Source: Georgenia_A wangjunii
Lineage (GTDB): Bacteria > Actinomycetota > Actinomycetes > Actinomycetales > Actinomycetaceae
Strand: one strand, 5' to 3'
Length of the DNA stretch: 64,000 nt
Assembly (NCBI RefSeq): GCF_036421915.1
Contig: NZ_JAZGOM010000013.1
Shown here: positions 34,165 through 43,403 of the stretch, in pieces
How positions within the stretch are numbered: position 1 is the first letter of the stretch
Layout: each line of letters starts with the position of its first letter
Translations under genes and position numbers: made by a program
The notes under the pieces: generated by a model
The model's input: the letters and a program-made list of their open reading frames with translations, nothing else
The model's database searches: none
Told to the model about the DNA's origin: nothing

Positions 34165-34182
34165 CATTACCGCGTCGTAATG
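34165..34182 (-). promoter_or_regulatory. Candidate LacI-family operator before the sugar ABC operon
   Basis: CATTAC-CGCGTC-GTAATG has perfect 6-bp arms around a central CG step, the pattern of LacI-family operators. It lies 15 nt upstream of the binding-protein start, next to the ribosome site. A second inverted repeat, GATCGG and CCGATC, lies at 34261-34280. Confidence 0.55.
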
Positions 34183-34320
34183 CGCGCGCAGGGAAGCGGA
34201 CGTCCCTACGCGTCCCCAGACAATCCCGTGCAACGCCTTCGCGCAAGCAACGCGCAGGATGATCGGGTAACGATCCGATCACATCGTGAGACGGGTCACG
34301 GCCCCCTCACGCGGCGGTGC

Positions 34321-35226
34321 TCAGCCGAGGAGAGCCCGCAGGACCGGGACCGCCCCATCGTCCTCGACGGCGTCGGTGAGGGCGTCCGCGGCCGCGCGCG
34401 TGACGTCGTCGGCCCCGCCCATGGCCACCCCGTGCGCCGCCCAGCGGAGCATCTCGATGTCGTTGCGGCCGTCCCCCATCGCGAGCGTCGCCCGCGGGCC
34501 GACGCCGAGCCGCCCCCGCAGCATCTCGAGCGCGCTCGCCTTGGACACCCCGTCGGGGGCGAGGTCGAGCCACGCCGTCCAGCCGACGGCGTAGGACACG
34601 CCGTGGAGCCCGACGCGCTCGACGAGGGCGTGGAAGTCCTCGGCCGACAGGTGGGGCGCCCGCAGCGTCACGCGGCTGGCGGGCGAGGCGCACAGCTCCT
34701 CGAAGTCGACGACGTGCACCTCCCCGGACAGCTCACCCGCGGGGAACGGCTCGCTCACCTTGAACCCGCGGCCCAGGTCCTCGACGGCGAACCGGCCCTC
34801 GGGCAGCTCGGCCCGCAGGAGCCGCAGCGCCGGCTCCGGGTCGAAGGTGACGACGTCGCTGATCTCGTACCCGCCGTCGAGGGCGGGGTCGAGGCGCAGG
34901 CACACGGCCCCGTTGGAGCACACGGCCCAGCCGGTGACGAGGTCGAGCTCGGCGAGGACGGGGGTGACGGCGGACAGCGACCGGCCGGTGGACAGGACGA
35001 CGTGGGCGCCGGCGTCGTCGAGCGCGCGGACCGCCGCGCGCACGGCCGGCGAGAGGACCTGCTCGTGGCTGAGGAGCGTGCCGTCGATGTCGAGCGCGAC
35101 GAGGAGGTCGGGCCCGGCGGGCGGCAGGTCGGGCGGCAGCGCGGCGCGCGCGGTCGCGACGCGCCCCGGCATGGCGGGCCCGCCGTCGTCGTCGCCGACC
35201 GTGCCCACCACGACGTCCGGGCTCAC
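34321..35226 (-). CDS. HAD-superfamily Cof-type phosphatase
   Basis: This 301-residue cytosolic hydrolase has HAD motif I VALDIDGTLLS, motif II VVLSTGR, the Lys motif in DGVSKASALEML, and motif IV AMGDGRNDIEML, with a C2-type cap between. Cof-type enzymes dephosphorylate sugar phosphates, FMN-like or other small metabolites. I chose the GTG whose GTGA overlaps the serS stop, giving a coupled pair; an ATG 54 nt later (MPGRV) is an alternative. The pairing with serS is common in actinobacteria. Confidence 0.87.
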   Translation of the reverse strand: MSPDVVVGTVGDDDGGPAMPGRVATARAALPPDLPPAGPDLLVALDIDGTLLSHEQVLSPAVRAAVRALDDAGAHVVLSTGRSLSAVTPVLAELDLVTGWAVCSNGAVCLRLDPALDGGYEISDVVTFDPEPALRLLRAELPEGRFAVEDLGRGFKVSEPFPAGELSGEVHVVDFEELCASPASRVTLRAPHLSAEDFHALVERVGLHGVSYAVGWTAWLDLAPDGVSKASALEMLRGRLGVGPRATLAMGDGRNDIEMLRWAAHGVAMGGADDVTRAAADALTDAVEDDGAVPVLRALLG

Positions 35227-36512
35227 GCCCGCTGCCCGCCGCCGGTGGGCTCGAGGACCTCGAGCCCGCCGAGGTAGGGCCGCAGGCCCGCGGGGACCCG
35301 CACCGAACCGTCGGGGAGCTGGTGGTTCTCGAGGATGGCGACGAGCCAGCGCGTCGTGGCGAGCGTGCCGTTGAGCGTGGCGACCGGGCGGGTCTCCCCC
35401 GCCGCGGTGCGCTCGCGCACCCCGAGGCGGCGCGCCTGGAACGTCGTGCAGTTCGACGTCGAGGTCACCTCCATGAAGCGCTCCTGGCTCGGCAACCAGG
35501 CCTCGCAGTCGAACTTGCGCGCGGCGGAGGAGCCGAGGTCGCCGGCGGCGACGTCGATGACGCGGTAGGGGAGCTCGACCTTGGCGAGCATCTGCTCCTC
35601 CCACGCGAGGAGTCGCGCGTGCTCGTCCTGCGCGTCCTCCTGGGCGCAGTACGAGAACATCTCGACCTTGTTGAACTGGTGGACGCGGATGATCCCGCGC
35701 GTGTCCTTGCCGTACGAGCCGGCCTCGCGGCGGTAGCACGTGGACCAGCCGGCGTAGCGGAGCGGGCCGTCGGAGAGGTCGAGGATCTCCCCGGCGTGGT
35801 AGCCCGCGAGCGCCACCTCGGACGTACCCGTGAGGTAGAGGTCGTCCGCGGGCAGGTGGTAGATCTCGTCCGCGTGGGCCCCGAGGAACCCGGTGCCGGC
35901 CATCATCTCCGGGGAGACGAGCGTCGGGGTGATCATCGGGACGAAGCCCTCGGTGACCGCCTGGTCCATCGCGGCGTTGAGGAGCGCGAGCTCGAGGCGC
36001 GCGCCGATCCCGGTGAGGTAGTAGAACCGCGCGCCGGACACCTTCGTGCCCCGCTTGGTGTCGATCGCACGCAATCCCTCCCCGAGCTCGAGGTGGTCGC
36101 GCACCGGAACGCCCTCGGACACCAGGTCCCGCACGCTCCCCTCCTCGCGCAGGACGACGAAGTCGTCGGGCCCCCCGGCGGGCACGCCGTCGACGACGAC
36201 GTTCGAGAGCCGCAGCGCGAGCGCCTCCGCCTCGGCGGCCACGTCCGCGGCCTCCCGCTCGGCGACCTTCACCTGCTCGGCGAGGTCCTTCGCGCGGGCG
36301 AGGACGGCCGGCCGCTCCTCGGGGCTCGCCTTGCCCACCCCGCGGCTGACGGACTTCTGCTCCGCCCGGAGCTGCTCGAAGGCGCCGAGCGTCGATCGGC
36401 GGCGCTCGTCCGCCTCGAGGACGGCGTCGACGAGCGCGGGGTCCTCGCCGCGGGAGCGCTGGCTCGCCCGCACGACGTCGGGGTTGTCACGAAGAGCGCG
36501 TAGGTCGATCAC
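35223..36512 (-). CDS. serS: Seryl-tRNA synthetase
   Basis: This 429-residue class II synthetase charges tRNA-Ser. The N-terminal coiled-coil arm (about 30-105) follows MIDLRALRDNPDVVRASQRS. Motif 2 is RYAGWSTCYRREAGSYGKDT with RVHQFNKVEMF, and motif 3 lies in TLNGTLATTRWLVAILENHQ. The length is normal for the family. The GTG start is preceded by TAGGCT at 7 nt, suggesting a leaderless mRNA. The downstream HAD gene overlaps by 4 nt. Confidence 0.97.
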   Translation of the reverse strand: MIDLRALRDNPDVVRASQRSRGEDPALVDAVLEADERRRSTLGAFEQLRAEQKSVSRGVGKASPEERPAVLARAKDLAEQVKVAEREAADVAAEAEALALRLSNVVVDGVPAGGPDDFVVLREEGSVRDLVSEGVPVRDHLELGEGLRAIDTKRGTKVSGARFYYLTGIGARLELALLNAAMDQAVTEGFVPMITPTLVSPEMMAGTGFLGAHADEIYHLPADDLYLTGTSEVALAGYHAGEILDLSDGPLRYAGWSTCYRREAGSYGKDTRGIIRVHQFNKVEMFSYCAQEDAQDEHARLLAWEEQMLAKVELPYRVIDVAAGDLGSSAARKFDCEAWLPSQERFMEVTSTSNCTTFQARRLGVRERTAAGETRPVATLNGTLATTRWLVAILENHQLPDGSVRVPAGLRPYLGGLEVLEPTGGGQRA

Positions 36513-36519
36513 GCCGTCG

Positions 36520-36525
36520 AGCCTA
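36520..36525 (-). promoter_or_regulatory. Likely -10 box of serS (leaderless)
   Basis: On the minus strand TAGGCT lies 7 nt before the GTG. No purine-rich ribosome site intervenes. Confidence 0.5.
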
Positions 36526-36573
36526 GTTGGTGCACCCACCCGGTGCGGATGCCGGCGGCGGCTCCCCTCCGTC

Positions 36574-36615
36574 GAGGGGCTCGGCCCGGTCGGGGCCCCC
36601 CGGGGCGAGCCCCTC
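36574..36615 (-). terminator. Terminator after the mycothiol isomerase-like gene
   Basis: GAGGGGCTCG and CGAGCCCCTC form a perfect 10-bp outer stem around a GC-rich inner hairpin. Confidence 0.7.
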
Positions 36616-36663
36616 ACGTCGGCGCCCGCGGACCCGCCCCCGCCCCGCGGCGCGGCGCGGCGC

Positions 36664-37290
36664 TCAGAGGAGCGAGTACCCGTCGGGGAGCGGACCGCGG
36701 CCCGTCGCCGAGCGCAGGAGCGCCCCCGCGCGCCCCGTCCCGACGGCGAGCTCGCTCAGCACCTCGAGGGCCGCGCGGGCGGCGCCGGGCGGCGGTTCCT
36801 CCTCCTCGCCCAGGGCCGCACGGAGGTCGGCCGTGTGGATGGTCAGCTCGAAGGTGCGGGTGGGCAGGTAGTCGGTGAGGCGCATCGCACCGAGCAGCGT
36901 GGCGATGACCGCGTGCGGGTCCGCGGTCCCGACGCGGTCGAGGACGCGGGCGGCGATGGCGGCGATCGCGTCGGCAAGGTCCTCCCCCAGCGCGCGCCCG
37001 GCGTCGCGGCCCCGCTGGGCCACCGCCTCGGGGTCGGCGGCCGACTCGAAGCCGGACACCCGGCGGAAGTACTCGGCCGGTGAGGCGACCTCCACCGCCG
37101 TCGCCGGCGAGTCGAGGTAGGCCTCGACCGTGAGGAAGGACCGGCTCGTGTGCCCGAGGAGGTCGCGGACCGTCCACACCCCGAGGCCCGGCTCCTGCTC
37201 GCGGCCGGCGGCGAGCGGTGCCGTCCGGACGAACCACCCAGCCGCCTCGGCGAAGGCCTCCCGGCGCTCGTCCCAGCGCGTGACGTCCAC
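36664..37290 (-). CDS. Maleylpyruvate isomerase/DinB-like mycothiol-dependent family protein
   Basis: This 208-residue protein has the four-helix MDMPI_N/DinB-like fold: WDERREAFAEAAGWFV, LGVWTVRDLLGHTSRSFLTV and RLTDYLPTRTFELTIHTADL. His residues in GHTSRS and ELTIHTADL are the usual metal ligands. Family members use mycothiol as cofactor, but most have no known substrate. The GTG start is preceded 6 nt upstream by TACGCT. The gene is divergent from a small hypothetical gene. Confidence 0.78.
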   Translation of the reverse strand: MDVTRWDERREAFAEAAGWFVRTAPLAAGREQEPGLGVWTVRDLLGHTSRSFLTVEAYLDSPATAVEVASPAEYFRRVSGFESAADPEAVAQRGRDAGRALGEDLADAIAAIAARVLDRVGTADPHAVIATLLGAMRLTDYLPTRTFELTIHTADLRAALGEEEEPPPGAARAALEVLSELAVGTGRAGALLRSATGRGPLPDGYSLL

Positions 37291-37296
37291 CGCCCC

Positions 37297-37302
37297 AGCG
37301 TA
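37297..37302 (-). promoter_or_regulatory. Likely -10 box (leaderless, mycothiol isomerase-like gene)
   Basis: TACGCT on the minus strand is 6 nt before the GTG start. Confidence 0.5.
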
Positions 37303-37419
37303 GGCCGGGGCTCCGCCCGGGAGGAAGGTCCACGACCCACGTCCGGGCGTGTGATCACGCGCGCTGGGCGGGCCGCTGTGGCACCCTTGAGGTGTCACGA
37401 CCTCGCCGAGGAGGAGACC

Positions 37420-37791
37420 ATGACCGTCGCACCGAGCACCGCGGAACGGTTCACGCCCCTGCTGCGGCGCGGGGAGTCGGTTCGCCACGTCATCCCCGTC
37501 ATGGCGGAGATCATGGGCGTCGTGAGCGTGTCCCTCAACGAGACCTGCATCGTCGTGACGGACGAGCGGGTCCTCGTCGTGACGGGAGGGCTCCTGCGCC
37601 GAGGCGGACCCGCGAAGGTCGACCGGGAGTTCTCCCGGAGCACGCGCCTCGGCCCCCTCGACAGCGCTCTCGGCCCCGCCATCACGCTCGGATCCGTCAC
37701 CTACGAGATCGACGACGACGCCGCACCTCTCGTCGCGGTGGCCGACGCCGAGCTCGCCGACTCACGCCCTGAGGACGCCGAGCGCCGCTGA
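37420..37791 (+). CDS. Small conserved hypothetical protein (PH-like)
   Basis: This 123-residue soluble protein lacks a signal peptide. The sequence alternates beta-strand-like stretches (VSVSLNETCIVVTDERVLVV, then TGGLLRRGGPAKVDREF and SVTYEID), reminiscent of small bacterial PH-like or YokE-type domains. No catalytic motif is evident. The ATG follows GAGGAG. A leaderless acyltransferase gene starts 48 nt downstream. Confidence 0.6.
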   Translation: MTVAPSTAERFTPLLRRGESVRHVIPVMAEIMGVVSVSLNETCIVVTDERVLVVTGGLLRRGGPAKVDREFSRSTRLGPLDSALGPAITLGSVTYEIDDDAAPLVAVADAELADSRPEDAERR

Positions 37792-37826
37792 CGTCCGTCG
37801 CCGCATGACGCGCCGGCGCGGTCCTC

Positions 37827-37832
37827 TACGCT
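37827..37832 (+). promoter_or_regulatory. Likely -10 box (leaderless acyltransferase gene)
   Basis: TACGCT lies 7 nt before the GTG start; there is no ribosome site. Confidence 0.5.
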
Positions 37833-37839
37833 CAGCGGC

Positions 37840-38445
37840 GTGAGAACCCGCCGCCTCGTCGCCCGCGCCTACTGGGCCCTGAGCCGCTGGACCCTGCGCT
37901 CTCAGCCACCGCCCGCGAACGGCACGGGCATCCTCATCGGCGCCCCGCACACGTCGAACTGGGACTTCGTCCTCATGCTGGCGATCACGTGGCGGGCGGG
38001 GATCCACGTGAGGTTCCTCGGCAAGCACACGCTCTTCCGGGCGCCGTTCGGCCCGCTCATGCGCGCTCTCGGCGGGATCCCGGTGGACCGGCGTGACCCG
38101 CACGGGCTCGTCGACGACGTCGTCGGCCGGATCCGCGCGGGCGAGCGGTTCTTCCTCGTCATCACCCCCGAGGGCACGCGTGGCGCGGCCGAGTACTGGA
38201 AGTCCGGCTTCTACCGCATCGCCCGCGAGGCTGGCCTGACGCTCACGCTCGGCTACGTCGACCGGCCGACGATGACGACGGGCCTGGGCCCGACGCTCGA
38301 GCTCACCGGGGACGTCGCGGCGGACATGGACCGGATCCGCGCCTTCTACGCGGACAAGCGCGGTCTGCGCCCGAAGAACCGCACCGAGCCCCGGCTCCGC
38401 GACGAGACCCAGGGCGCCGACGGCGCGGCGACCCCCGCCGCCTGA
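37840..38445 (+). CDS. PlsC-like lysophospholipid acyltransferase family protein
   Basis: This 201-residue protein would acylate a lysophosphatidate-like acceptor at the membrane face. The HX4D motif is PHTSNWD (His37, Asp42). The phosphate-contact motif ITPEGTRG and the GGIPVDRR block follow in normal order. It is shorter than PlsC proper and resembles the small 1-acyl-glycerol-3-phosphate acyltransferase-like group. The C-terminus is basic. The nearby diacylglycerol kinase gene suggests a lipid phosphate theme (inference). Confidence 0.83.
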   Translation: MRTRRLVARAYWALSRWTLRSQPPPANGTGILIGAPHTSNWDFVLMLAITWRAGIHVRFLGKHTLFRAPFGPLMRALGGIPVDRRDPHGLVDDVVGRIRAGERFFLVITPEGTRGAAEYWKSGFYRIAREAGLTLTLGYVDRPTMTTGLGPTLELTGDVAADMDRIRAFYADKRGLRPKNRTEPRLRDETQGADGAATPAA

Positions 38446-38531
38446 CCCTGGCGGGCCCGCTCGACAGCCCCGGCCGGTCCTGGCGAACGGTGCGCACACG
38501 CGCTCAAGGTTCGGGAGGGCTCCCTTGGCGC

Positions 38532-38537
38532 TACGGT
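38532..38537 (+). promoter_or_regulatory. Likely -10 box (leaderless diacylglycerol kinase gene)
   Basis: TACGGT lies 6 nt before the GTG start. Confidence 0.5.
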
Positions 38538-38543
38538 GCCTGC

Positions 38544-39800
38544 GTGACCTGGGAACAGTGGGTGAGCATCGCGGCGCTCGTGCTCGCCGTCGGCGCGCTC
38601 GCCGTCGGCATCTCCGTGTGGCGAGCCGTCAAGGCACGCACGCCGAGCTTCGCCAACGACGAGCCGGCCACCGAGGAGCGGGGCACGCCCACGGGCCCGC
38701 CCGCGGTCGTCTTCAACCCCTCGAAGTCGGCTGACGGCGAGCGCCTGCGCTCCCTCGTCACCCAGTCGGCCGCCGAGGCAGGCCTCAGCGAGCCGCTGTG
38801 GTTCGAGACGACGGTCGAGGACCCGGGCCTCGGCCAGGCGCGCGAGGCTCTCGCGGCCGGCGCGTCGGTCGTCATCGCGGCCGGGGGCGACGGGACGGTG
38901 CGCGCCGTCGCCGAGGCGCTCGCGGGCACGACCACCCCCATGGCGCTCCTCCCCCTCGGCACCGGCAACCTCCTCGCGCGCAACCTCGACCTGCCCCTCG
39001 GCGACCAGCGCGAGATGGTCACCGTCGCGCTCACCGGCCGCGACCGTCCGATGGACCTCGGCTGGCTCCGCACCGAGCCGCTCACGCCCGAGCACGCCCG
39101 GGAGGTCTACGGCAACCCGGACGCGTCCTCCGCCGCGAGCTCGGAGAAGACCGGCTCGGCCGAGGCCGCCGTCGGGCGCTACAACGACCCGTCCAAGCCG
39201 GAGGACGGCTCGAGCGAGGGGCCGCCGGAGGTGGAGGCCGGCGCACTGCCGAGCTCCGACCCGGACAAGGAGCACGTCTTTCTCGTCATCGGCGGCATGG
39301 GCTTCGACGCGGCCATGGTCAGCGCCGCGGACGACGAGCTCAAGGCGAAGATCGGCTGGGTGGCCTACTTCGTCGCCGGCGTGCGGCACCTCACGGGTCG
39401 CAAGATCCACGCGACGATCGAGATGGGCGAGTCCGAGGCGTCCCAGACCTTCACCGCCCGCACGGTCCTCTTCGCCAACTGCGGGCGCCTGCCCGGCGGC
39501 GTCGTCCTCTTCCCCGACGCGCAGCTCGACGACGGCTGGCTCGACATCGGCGCGATCGACACCAAGGGCGGGCTCATCGGCTGGGCCGACCTCCTGCGCA
39601 AGGTCACCCTCCAGGGCATGGGTGTGCGCAAGGACCTCGTGCCCTACAGCACCGGTTCGATCGAGTTCCGCCGCACCCGCACCGTCACGGTGCGCACCGA
39701 GGAGCCGGAGCACGTCCAGGTCGACGGCGACCTCGTCGGGATGGCGACGGTCGTCCACGCCCGCGTCGAGGAGGCCGGCCTCCGGGTCCGGACGGCGTAG
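38544..39800 (+). CDS. Diacylglycerol kinase family protein with N-terminal membrane anchor
   Basis: This 418-residue protein has one N-terminal span (WVSIAALVLAVGALAVGISV) and a DAGK catalytic domain. The ATP-binding motif is IAAGGDGTVRAVAEAL, then LLPLGTGNLLARNLDLPL. The C-terminal domain carries VIGGMGFDAAM and EHVQVDGDLVGMA. A charged, low-complexity insert of about 55 residues (about 195-250) separates the lobes. It would phosphorylate diacylglycerol or a related lipid. The start is taken at GTG for its -10 spacing; a GTG 54 nt upstream is less likely. Confidence 0.87.
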   Translation: MTWEQWVSIAALVLAVGALAVGISVWRAVKARTPSFANDEPATEERGTPTGPPAVVFNPSKSADGERLRSLVTQSAAEAGLSEPLWFETTVEDPGLGQAREALAAGASVVIAAGGDGTVRAVAEALAGTTTPMALLPLGTGNLLARNLDLPLGDQREMVTVALTGRDRPMDLGWLRTEPLTPEHAREVYGNPDASSAASSEKTGSAEAAVGRYNDPSKPEDGSSEGPPEVEAGALPSSDPDKEHVFLVIGGMGFDAAMVSAADDELKAKIGWVAYFVAGVRHLTGRKIHATIEMGESEASQTFTARTVLFANCGRLPGGVVLFPDAQLDDGWLDIGAIDTKGGLIGWADLLRKVTLQGMGVRKDLVPYSTGSIEFRRTRTVTVRTEEPEHVQVDGDLVGMATVVHARVEEAGLRVRTA

Positions 39801-39869
39801 CGGGGGCCCGGGCGTCGCGCCGGGCGCGAGCGCCCTCGACGGAGCCGGCGGCTGAGCCGACGGCGCCCC

Positions 39870-40823
39870 TCAGACCTTCCCGTCGCGCAGGCCCTCCACC
39901 CACTGACGGGCCGCGACGAAGTCCGCGTCGTAGGTGCCGGGGGCGAGCCGAGCCGGTACCCCGTCCACCCGCGGGTAGGACCCGAGGAACCGCACGAGCG
40001 GGCACACCCGGTGCAGGCCGATGAGGGTGGCCTGCACGCGCTCCTCAGCGATGTGCCCCTCGAGGTCGATCGAGAAGGAGTACCGGCCCAGGGAGTCCCC
40101 GATCGGCCGGGACTCGATCCGGGAGAGGTTGACCCCCCGCACGGCGAACTGGTCGAGGAGGTGCAGCAGCGCGCCGGCCTCGTTGTCCGGCAGGTGCACC
40201 ATGAGGGTCGTCTTGTCCGCCCCGGTCGGCGGGGGGATCTCGCCCGGCTGCGCGACGAGCACGAAGCGCGTCACGGCGTTCCGGTTGTCCGCGACGCCCT
40301 CGGCCAGCGTCTCGAGGCCGTAGCGCGCGGCGGACAGCGCCGAGCACAGCGCGGCGTCGTAGCCGGCCGCTGCCCGGTCGGGCGCCTGTGCGAGGAGCTC
40401 GGCGCCCGCGGCGGTCGAGGTGGCGGGGACGTGCACGGCGTCGGGGATGGTGCCCGACGCCCAGCGGCGGCACTGCGCCCACGCGTGCGGGTGGGTGGCG
40501 ACGCGGCGCACGTCCGCCAGCGCCGTGCCGGGCTTCACGGCGAGGACGAAGGCGATGGGGATGACCATCTCGCCGACGACGACGAGCGGCTCCCCGGCGG
40601 CGAGCGCGTCGAGGGTGGCGTTGACCCCGCCCTCGACGGAGTTCTCGATCGGGACGACGGCGAAGTCGGCGGCCCCCGCGCGCACCTTCTCGAGGGCCGA
40701 GACGACGTCCGTGCACCCGAGGGCCTCGACGTCCTCGTCACCGACGATCTCGCGCAGGGCGGCCTCGGTGAACGTGCCCTCCGGCCCTAGGTAGGCGTAG
40801 CGCGCTCGCTGCTGCTCGGGCAT
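39870..40823 (-). CDS. pheA: Prephenate dehydratase
   Basis: This 317-residue enzyme makes phenylpyruvate for phenylalanine synthesis. The catalytic lobes show YLGPEGTFTEAALREI, VVPIENSVEGGVNATLD and TRFVLVA. The C-terminal ACT domain carries GALLHLLDQFAVRGVNLSRI with the Phe-binding ESRP motif (IESRPIGDSLGRYSF), so feedback inhibition is expected. It is monofunctional, as in most actinobacteria. The ATG follows GGGGAGGG. It converges on the diacylglycerol kinase gene. Confidence 0.95.
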   Translation of the reverse strand: MPEQQRARYAYLGPEGTFTEAALREIVGDEDVEALGCTDVVSALEKVRAGAADFAVVPIENSVEGGVNATLDALAAGEPLVVVGEMVIPIAFVLAVKPGTALADVRRVATHPHAWAQCRRWASGTIPDAVHVPATSTAAGAELLAQAPDRAAAGYDAALCSALSAARYGLETLAEGVADNRNAVTRFVLVAQPGEIPPPTGADKTTLMVHLPDNEAGALLHLLDQFAVRGVNLSRIESRPIGDSLGRYSFSIDLEGHIAEERVQATLIGLHRVCPLVRFLGSYPRVDGVPARLAPGTYDADFVAARQWVEGLRDGKV

Positions 40824-40933
40824 GGGCCCTCCCCTTCGTCGTCCTGGCGGCGGCCCCCGCGCGGCTGAGCCGGGCGGGCGGCCCGTGGGGAGCCTAGTGG
40901 AGCGCCTCAGGGCGGCGATCATGGGGCTCCACG

Positions 40934-40939
40934 TAGGCT
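40934..40939 (+). promoter_or_regulatory. Likely -10 box (leaderless membrane protein gene)
   Basis: TAGGCT lies 8 nt before the chosen ATG. Confidence 0.45.
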
Positions 40940-40947
40940 TCAGGGCG

Positions 40948-43389
40948 ATGATGCGACGGAACCGAACGCTGCTCGTGCGGGTGGGCTTCGCCCTGCTCGC
41001 GGTCCTCCTCGCCGTCGCGCTCGTCCTGCCGATGGCGGGCGGGGCATTCGGCGCCACGGAGGACGCGACCGGCACCTCCTCGACCGCCGCTGACGACCCG
41101 AGGGGGCCCGTCATCCTCATCGGCACCGCCGGCGTGCGGTGGGAGGACCTCTCGGCCGTGGCGACGCCCCACCTGTGGGGGCTCGCCGAGGACGGTGCGA
41201 TCGCGAACATGGTGGTCCGCTCGGTCCGCTCGAGCGCGTGCCCGGCCGACGGCTGGCTCGCCGTCTCCGCGGGGCGGCGCGCGGCGGACCTGCCGACCGA
41301 GACGTACGGCACGTGCCGCCGCCTGGAGAACGTCGGGCCCGACGGGCTCGTCCCCGGCTGGACGGACTACCTCGACGCGGCCCAGGGCGCTTCCTACGAC
41401 GCGCGGCCGGGCCTGCTCGGGGACCTCCTCGTCGAGGCCGGCGTCGCGGCCGGGGCGATCGGTCCCGGCGCGGCCGTCGCGCTCGCCACGCAGACGGGCA
41501 CCGTGGCCGGCCAGACCATGCCCGGCAGCCCCCAGGCGGGGACCCTCGCCCGCCAGGTGAGCGCGCTGGTCCCCGGCGTCGAGCTCCTCGTCGTCGACGT
41601 CGGGGCCGTGCGTGACCGGGGCCGCGGCCTTGTCGACGACCCCCAGCCGGCGCCCGAGGAGCCTACGGACGACGGCACGGGCGCCCAGGACGACTGGACC
41701 CTCGCCGAGCCCGACCGCACCGAGCAGGTCGCGGGAGTCGACGCGCGCGTCGGCGCCGTCCTCGACGCCCTCGGCGACGCCGACCTGCGGCCGGCCACGG
41801 TCCTGCTCGCCTCGCTCGCCGACTCCGGCACCCAGCCCCTCATGCAGGTCATGGCGGCCCGCGGCGGGAACTACCCGCCCGGCCACCTCGAGACCCGGTC
41901 GACGCGCCAGCCCGGCATGGTGCAGTCGACCGACCTCACGCCCACCCTCGCCGCCCTCCTCGCGCTCGACCCGCCCGCCGGGCTCAGCGGCGCCCCCATG
42001 AGCGGGCAGGCCAGCACGGAGTCCGGGGCGAGGCGCATCGCCGGCCTCGTCGACGAGAACCGGCACGCGGTCGCCATCCGCCCGCTCATCGCGCCGTTCT
42101 TCACCGGCATCGTCGTCATCAACCTCCTCCTCTACGCCGCCGTGACGATCGGCTTCAACCGGCGGGTGCTCGACCGCGCCTCCGCCTGGCTCGGACGGAG
42201 GAACCGCTCGGGGCCCCTCGGCGCCCTCCTCACGCTCGTGCGGCGCCAGGACCTCGCCCCGGCCCTCCACCTGCTCCGCGCCGTCTCGATCGCCGTCGGG
42301 GCCATCCCGGTGGCGAGCTACCTCGCCAACCTCCTCCCGTGGTGGCGCACCGACTCCCCGGGCCTCGTCGTCTTCACCGCGACGGCGTGCATCGCCGCCC
42401 TCGTCGCCGGCGTCGCGCTCGCCCGGCCGTGGCGCTCGCGCGTGCTCGCACCCATCGCTGTCGTCTCCGGGCTGACGGTGGCCGTCCTCGCCGTCGACGT
42501 CGCCACCGGCGCCCGGCTCCAGCTCTCCGCCCTCATGGGGGTCCAGCCGCAGGTGGGCGGGCGCTTCTACGGCTTCAACAACTCCTCGTTCGCCCTCTGG
42601 CTCACCGCGACGCTCCTCCTCGCCGCCTGCCTCGCCGAGCCGCTCGTGCGGCGGGGACGGCGCAAGGAGGCGGCCGCCGTCGTCGCCGTCCTCGGGATCG
42701 TGGCGACCGTCCTCAACGGGATGCCGTCGATCGGCGCCGACTTCGGCGGCCCGCCCGCCCTCATCCCCGGGTTCGCGCTCCTCGCGCTCCTCGCCCTCGG
42801 CGTGCGGATCACGTGGCCACGGATGGTGCTCGTCCTCGGCGGGACGGCGCTCGCCGCGATCTCCTTCTCCGTCCTCGACTGGCTCCGGCCGGCCGACGAG
42901 CGCAGCCACCTCGGCCGCTTCGTCGAGACGGTCCTCGACGGCGGCCTCCTCTCCGTCGTCGGGCGCAAGCTCGAGCAGAACCTCAGCAACCTCTTCGGCT
43001 CGACCCTGACGTTCATGGCCGCCGGCGGCATCGCCCTCGTCCTCGTCGTCCTCCTCCAGCCGCTGCGGCGGGCGGCGCGCGACTCCGACGCCGGTGCGTA
43101 CGGCTGGCTCGCGCAGGGGTCCTCGCTGCGGCGCCTCGGGGCGGACACCGTCATGCTCCGCCCGGGGCTCGTCGCGCTCGCCGTCAGCCTCGGCATCGGC
43201 TTCGCGATCAACGACTCGGGCGTCGTCATCCCCGCGATCGGGGTGGCGCTGGCCGTGCCGCTCCTCATCGCCGTCCTCGCCGTCTGGCTGCTCGGGATCC
43301 ACGCGGTGCCGCCGGCGGAGCCGGGCCGGCTTGCCGCGGCGGAGGCGGACCCGCCGGCGCCGGCCCAGGGGCAGCCGACCGCACCCTAG
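40948..43389 (+). CDS. Large polytopic membrane protein with alkaline-phosphatase-like outer domain
   Basis: This 813-residue protein has a first span at about residues 10-30. A large extracytoplasmic domain (about 35-370) begins VILIGTAGVRWEDLSAVATP and later has STDLTPTLAALLAL, an arrangement reminiscent of the alkaline phosphatase/sulfatase superfamily, though the metal ligands are not evident. About ten spans follow, with the conserved loop QVGGRFYGFNNSSFALW and a Pro/Ala-rich tail. Such proteins are conserved in actinobacteria; I know no proven function. Convergent placement with a GT2 gene suggests a cell-envelope glycan role (inference). Earlier in-frame starts exist. Confidence 0.75.
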   Translation: MMRRNRTLLVRVGFALLAVLLAVALVLPMAGGAFGATEDATGTSSTAADDPRGPVILIGTAGVRWEDLSAVATPHLWGLAEDGAIANMVVRSVRSSACPADGWLAVSAGRRAADLPTETYGTCRRLENVGPDGLVPGWTDYLDAAQGASYDARPGLLGDLLVEAGVAAGAIGPGAAVALATQTGTVAGQTMPGSPQAGTLARQVSALVPGVELLVVDVGAVRDRGRGLVDDPQPAPEEPTDDGTGAQDDWTLAEPDRTEQVAGVDARVGAVLDALGDADLRPATVLLASLADSGTQPLMQVMAARGGNYPPGHLETRSTRQPGMVQSTDLTPTLAALLALDPPAGLSGAPMSGQASTESGARRIAGLVDENRHAVAIRPLIAPFFTGIVVINLLLYAAVTIGFNRRVLDRASAWLGRRNRSGPLGALLTLVRRQDLAPALHLLRAVSIAVGAIPVASYLANLLPWWRTDSPGLVVFTATACIAALVAGVALARPWRSRVLAPIAVVSGLTVAVLAVDVATGARLQLSALMGVQPQVGGRFYGFNNSSFALWLTATLLLAACLAEPLVRRGRRKEAAAVVAVLGIVATVLNGMPSIGADFGGPPALIPGFALLALLALGVRITWPRMVLVLGGTALAAISFSVLDWLRPADERSHLGRFVETVLDGGLLSVVGRKLEQNLSNLFGSTLTFMAAGGIALVLVVLLQPLRRAARDSDAGAYGWLAQGSSLRRLGADTVMLRPGLVALAVSLGIGFAINDSGVVIPAIGVALAVPLLIAVLAVWLLGIHAVPPAEPGRLAAAEADPPAPAQGQPTAP

Positions 43390-43403
43390 GCGGTCGGACG
43401 GCG

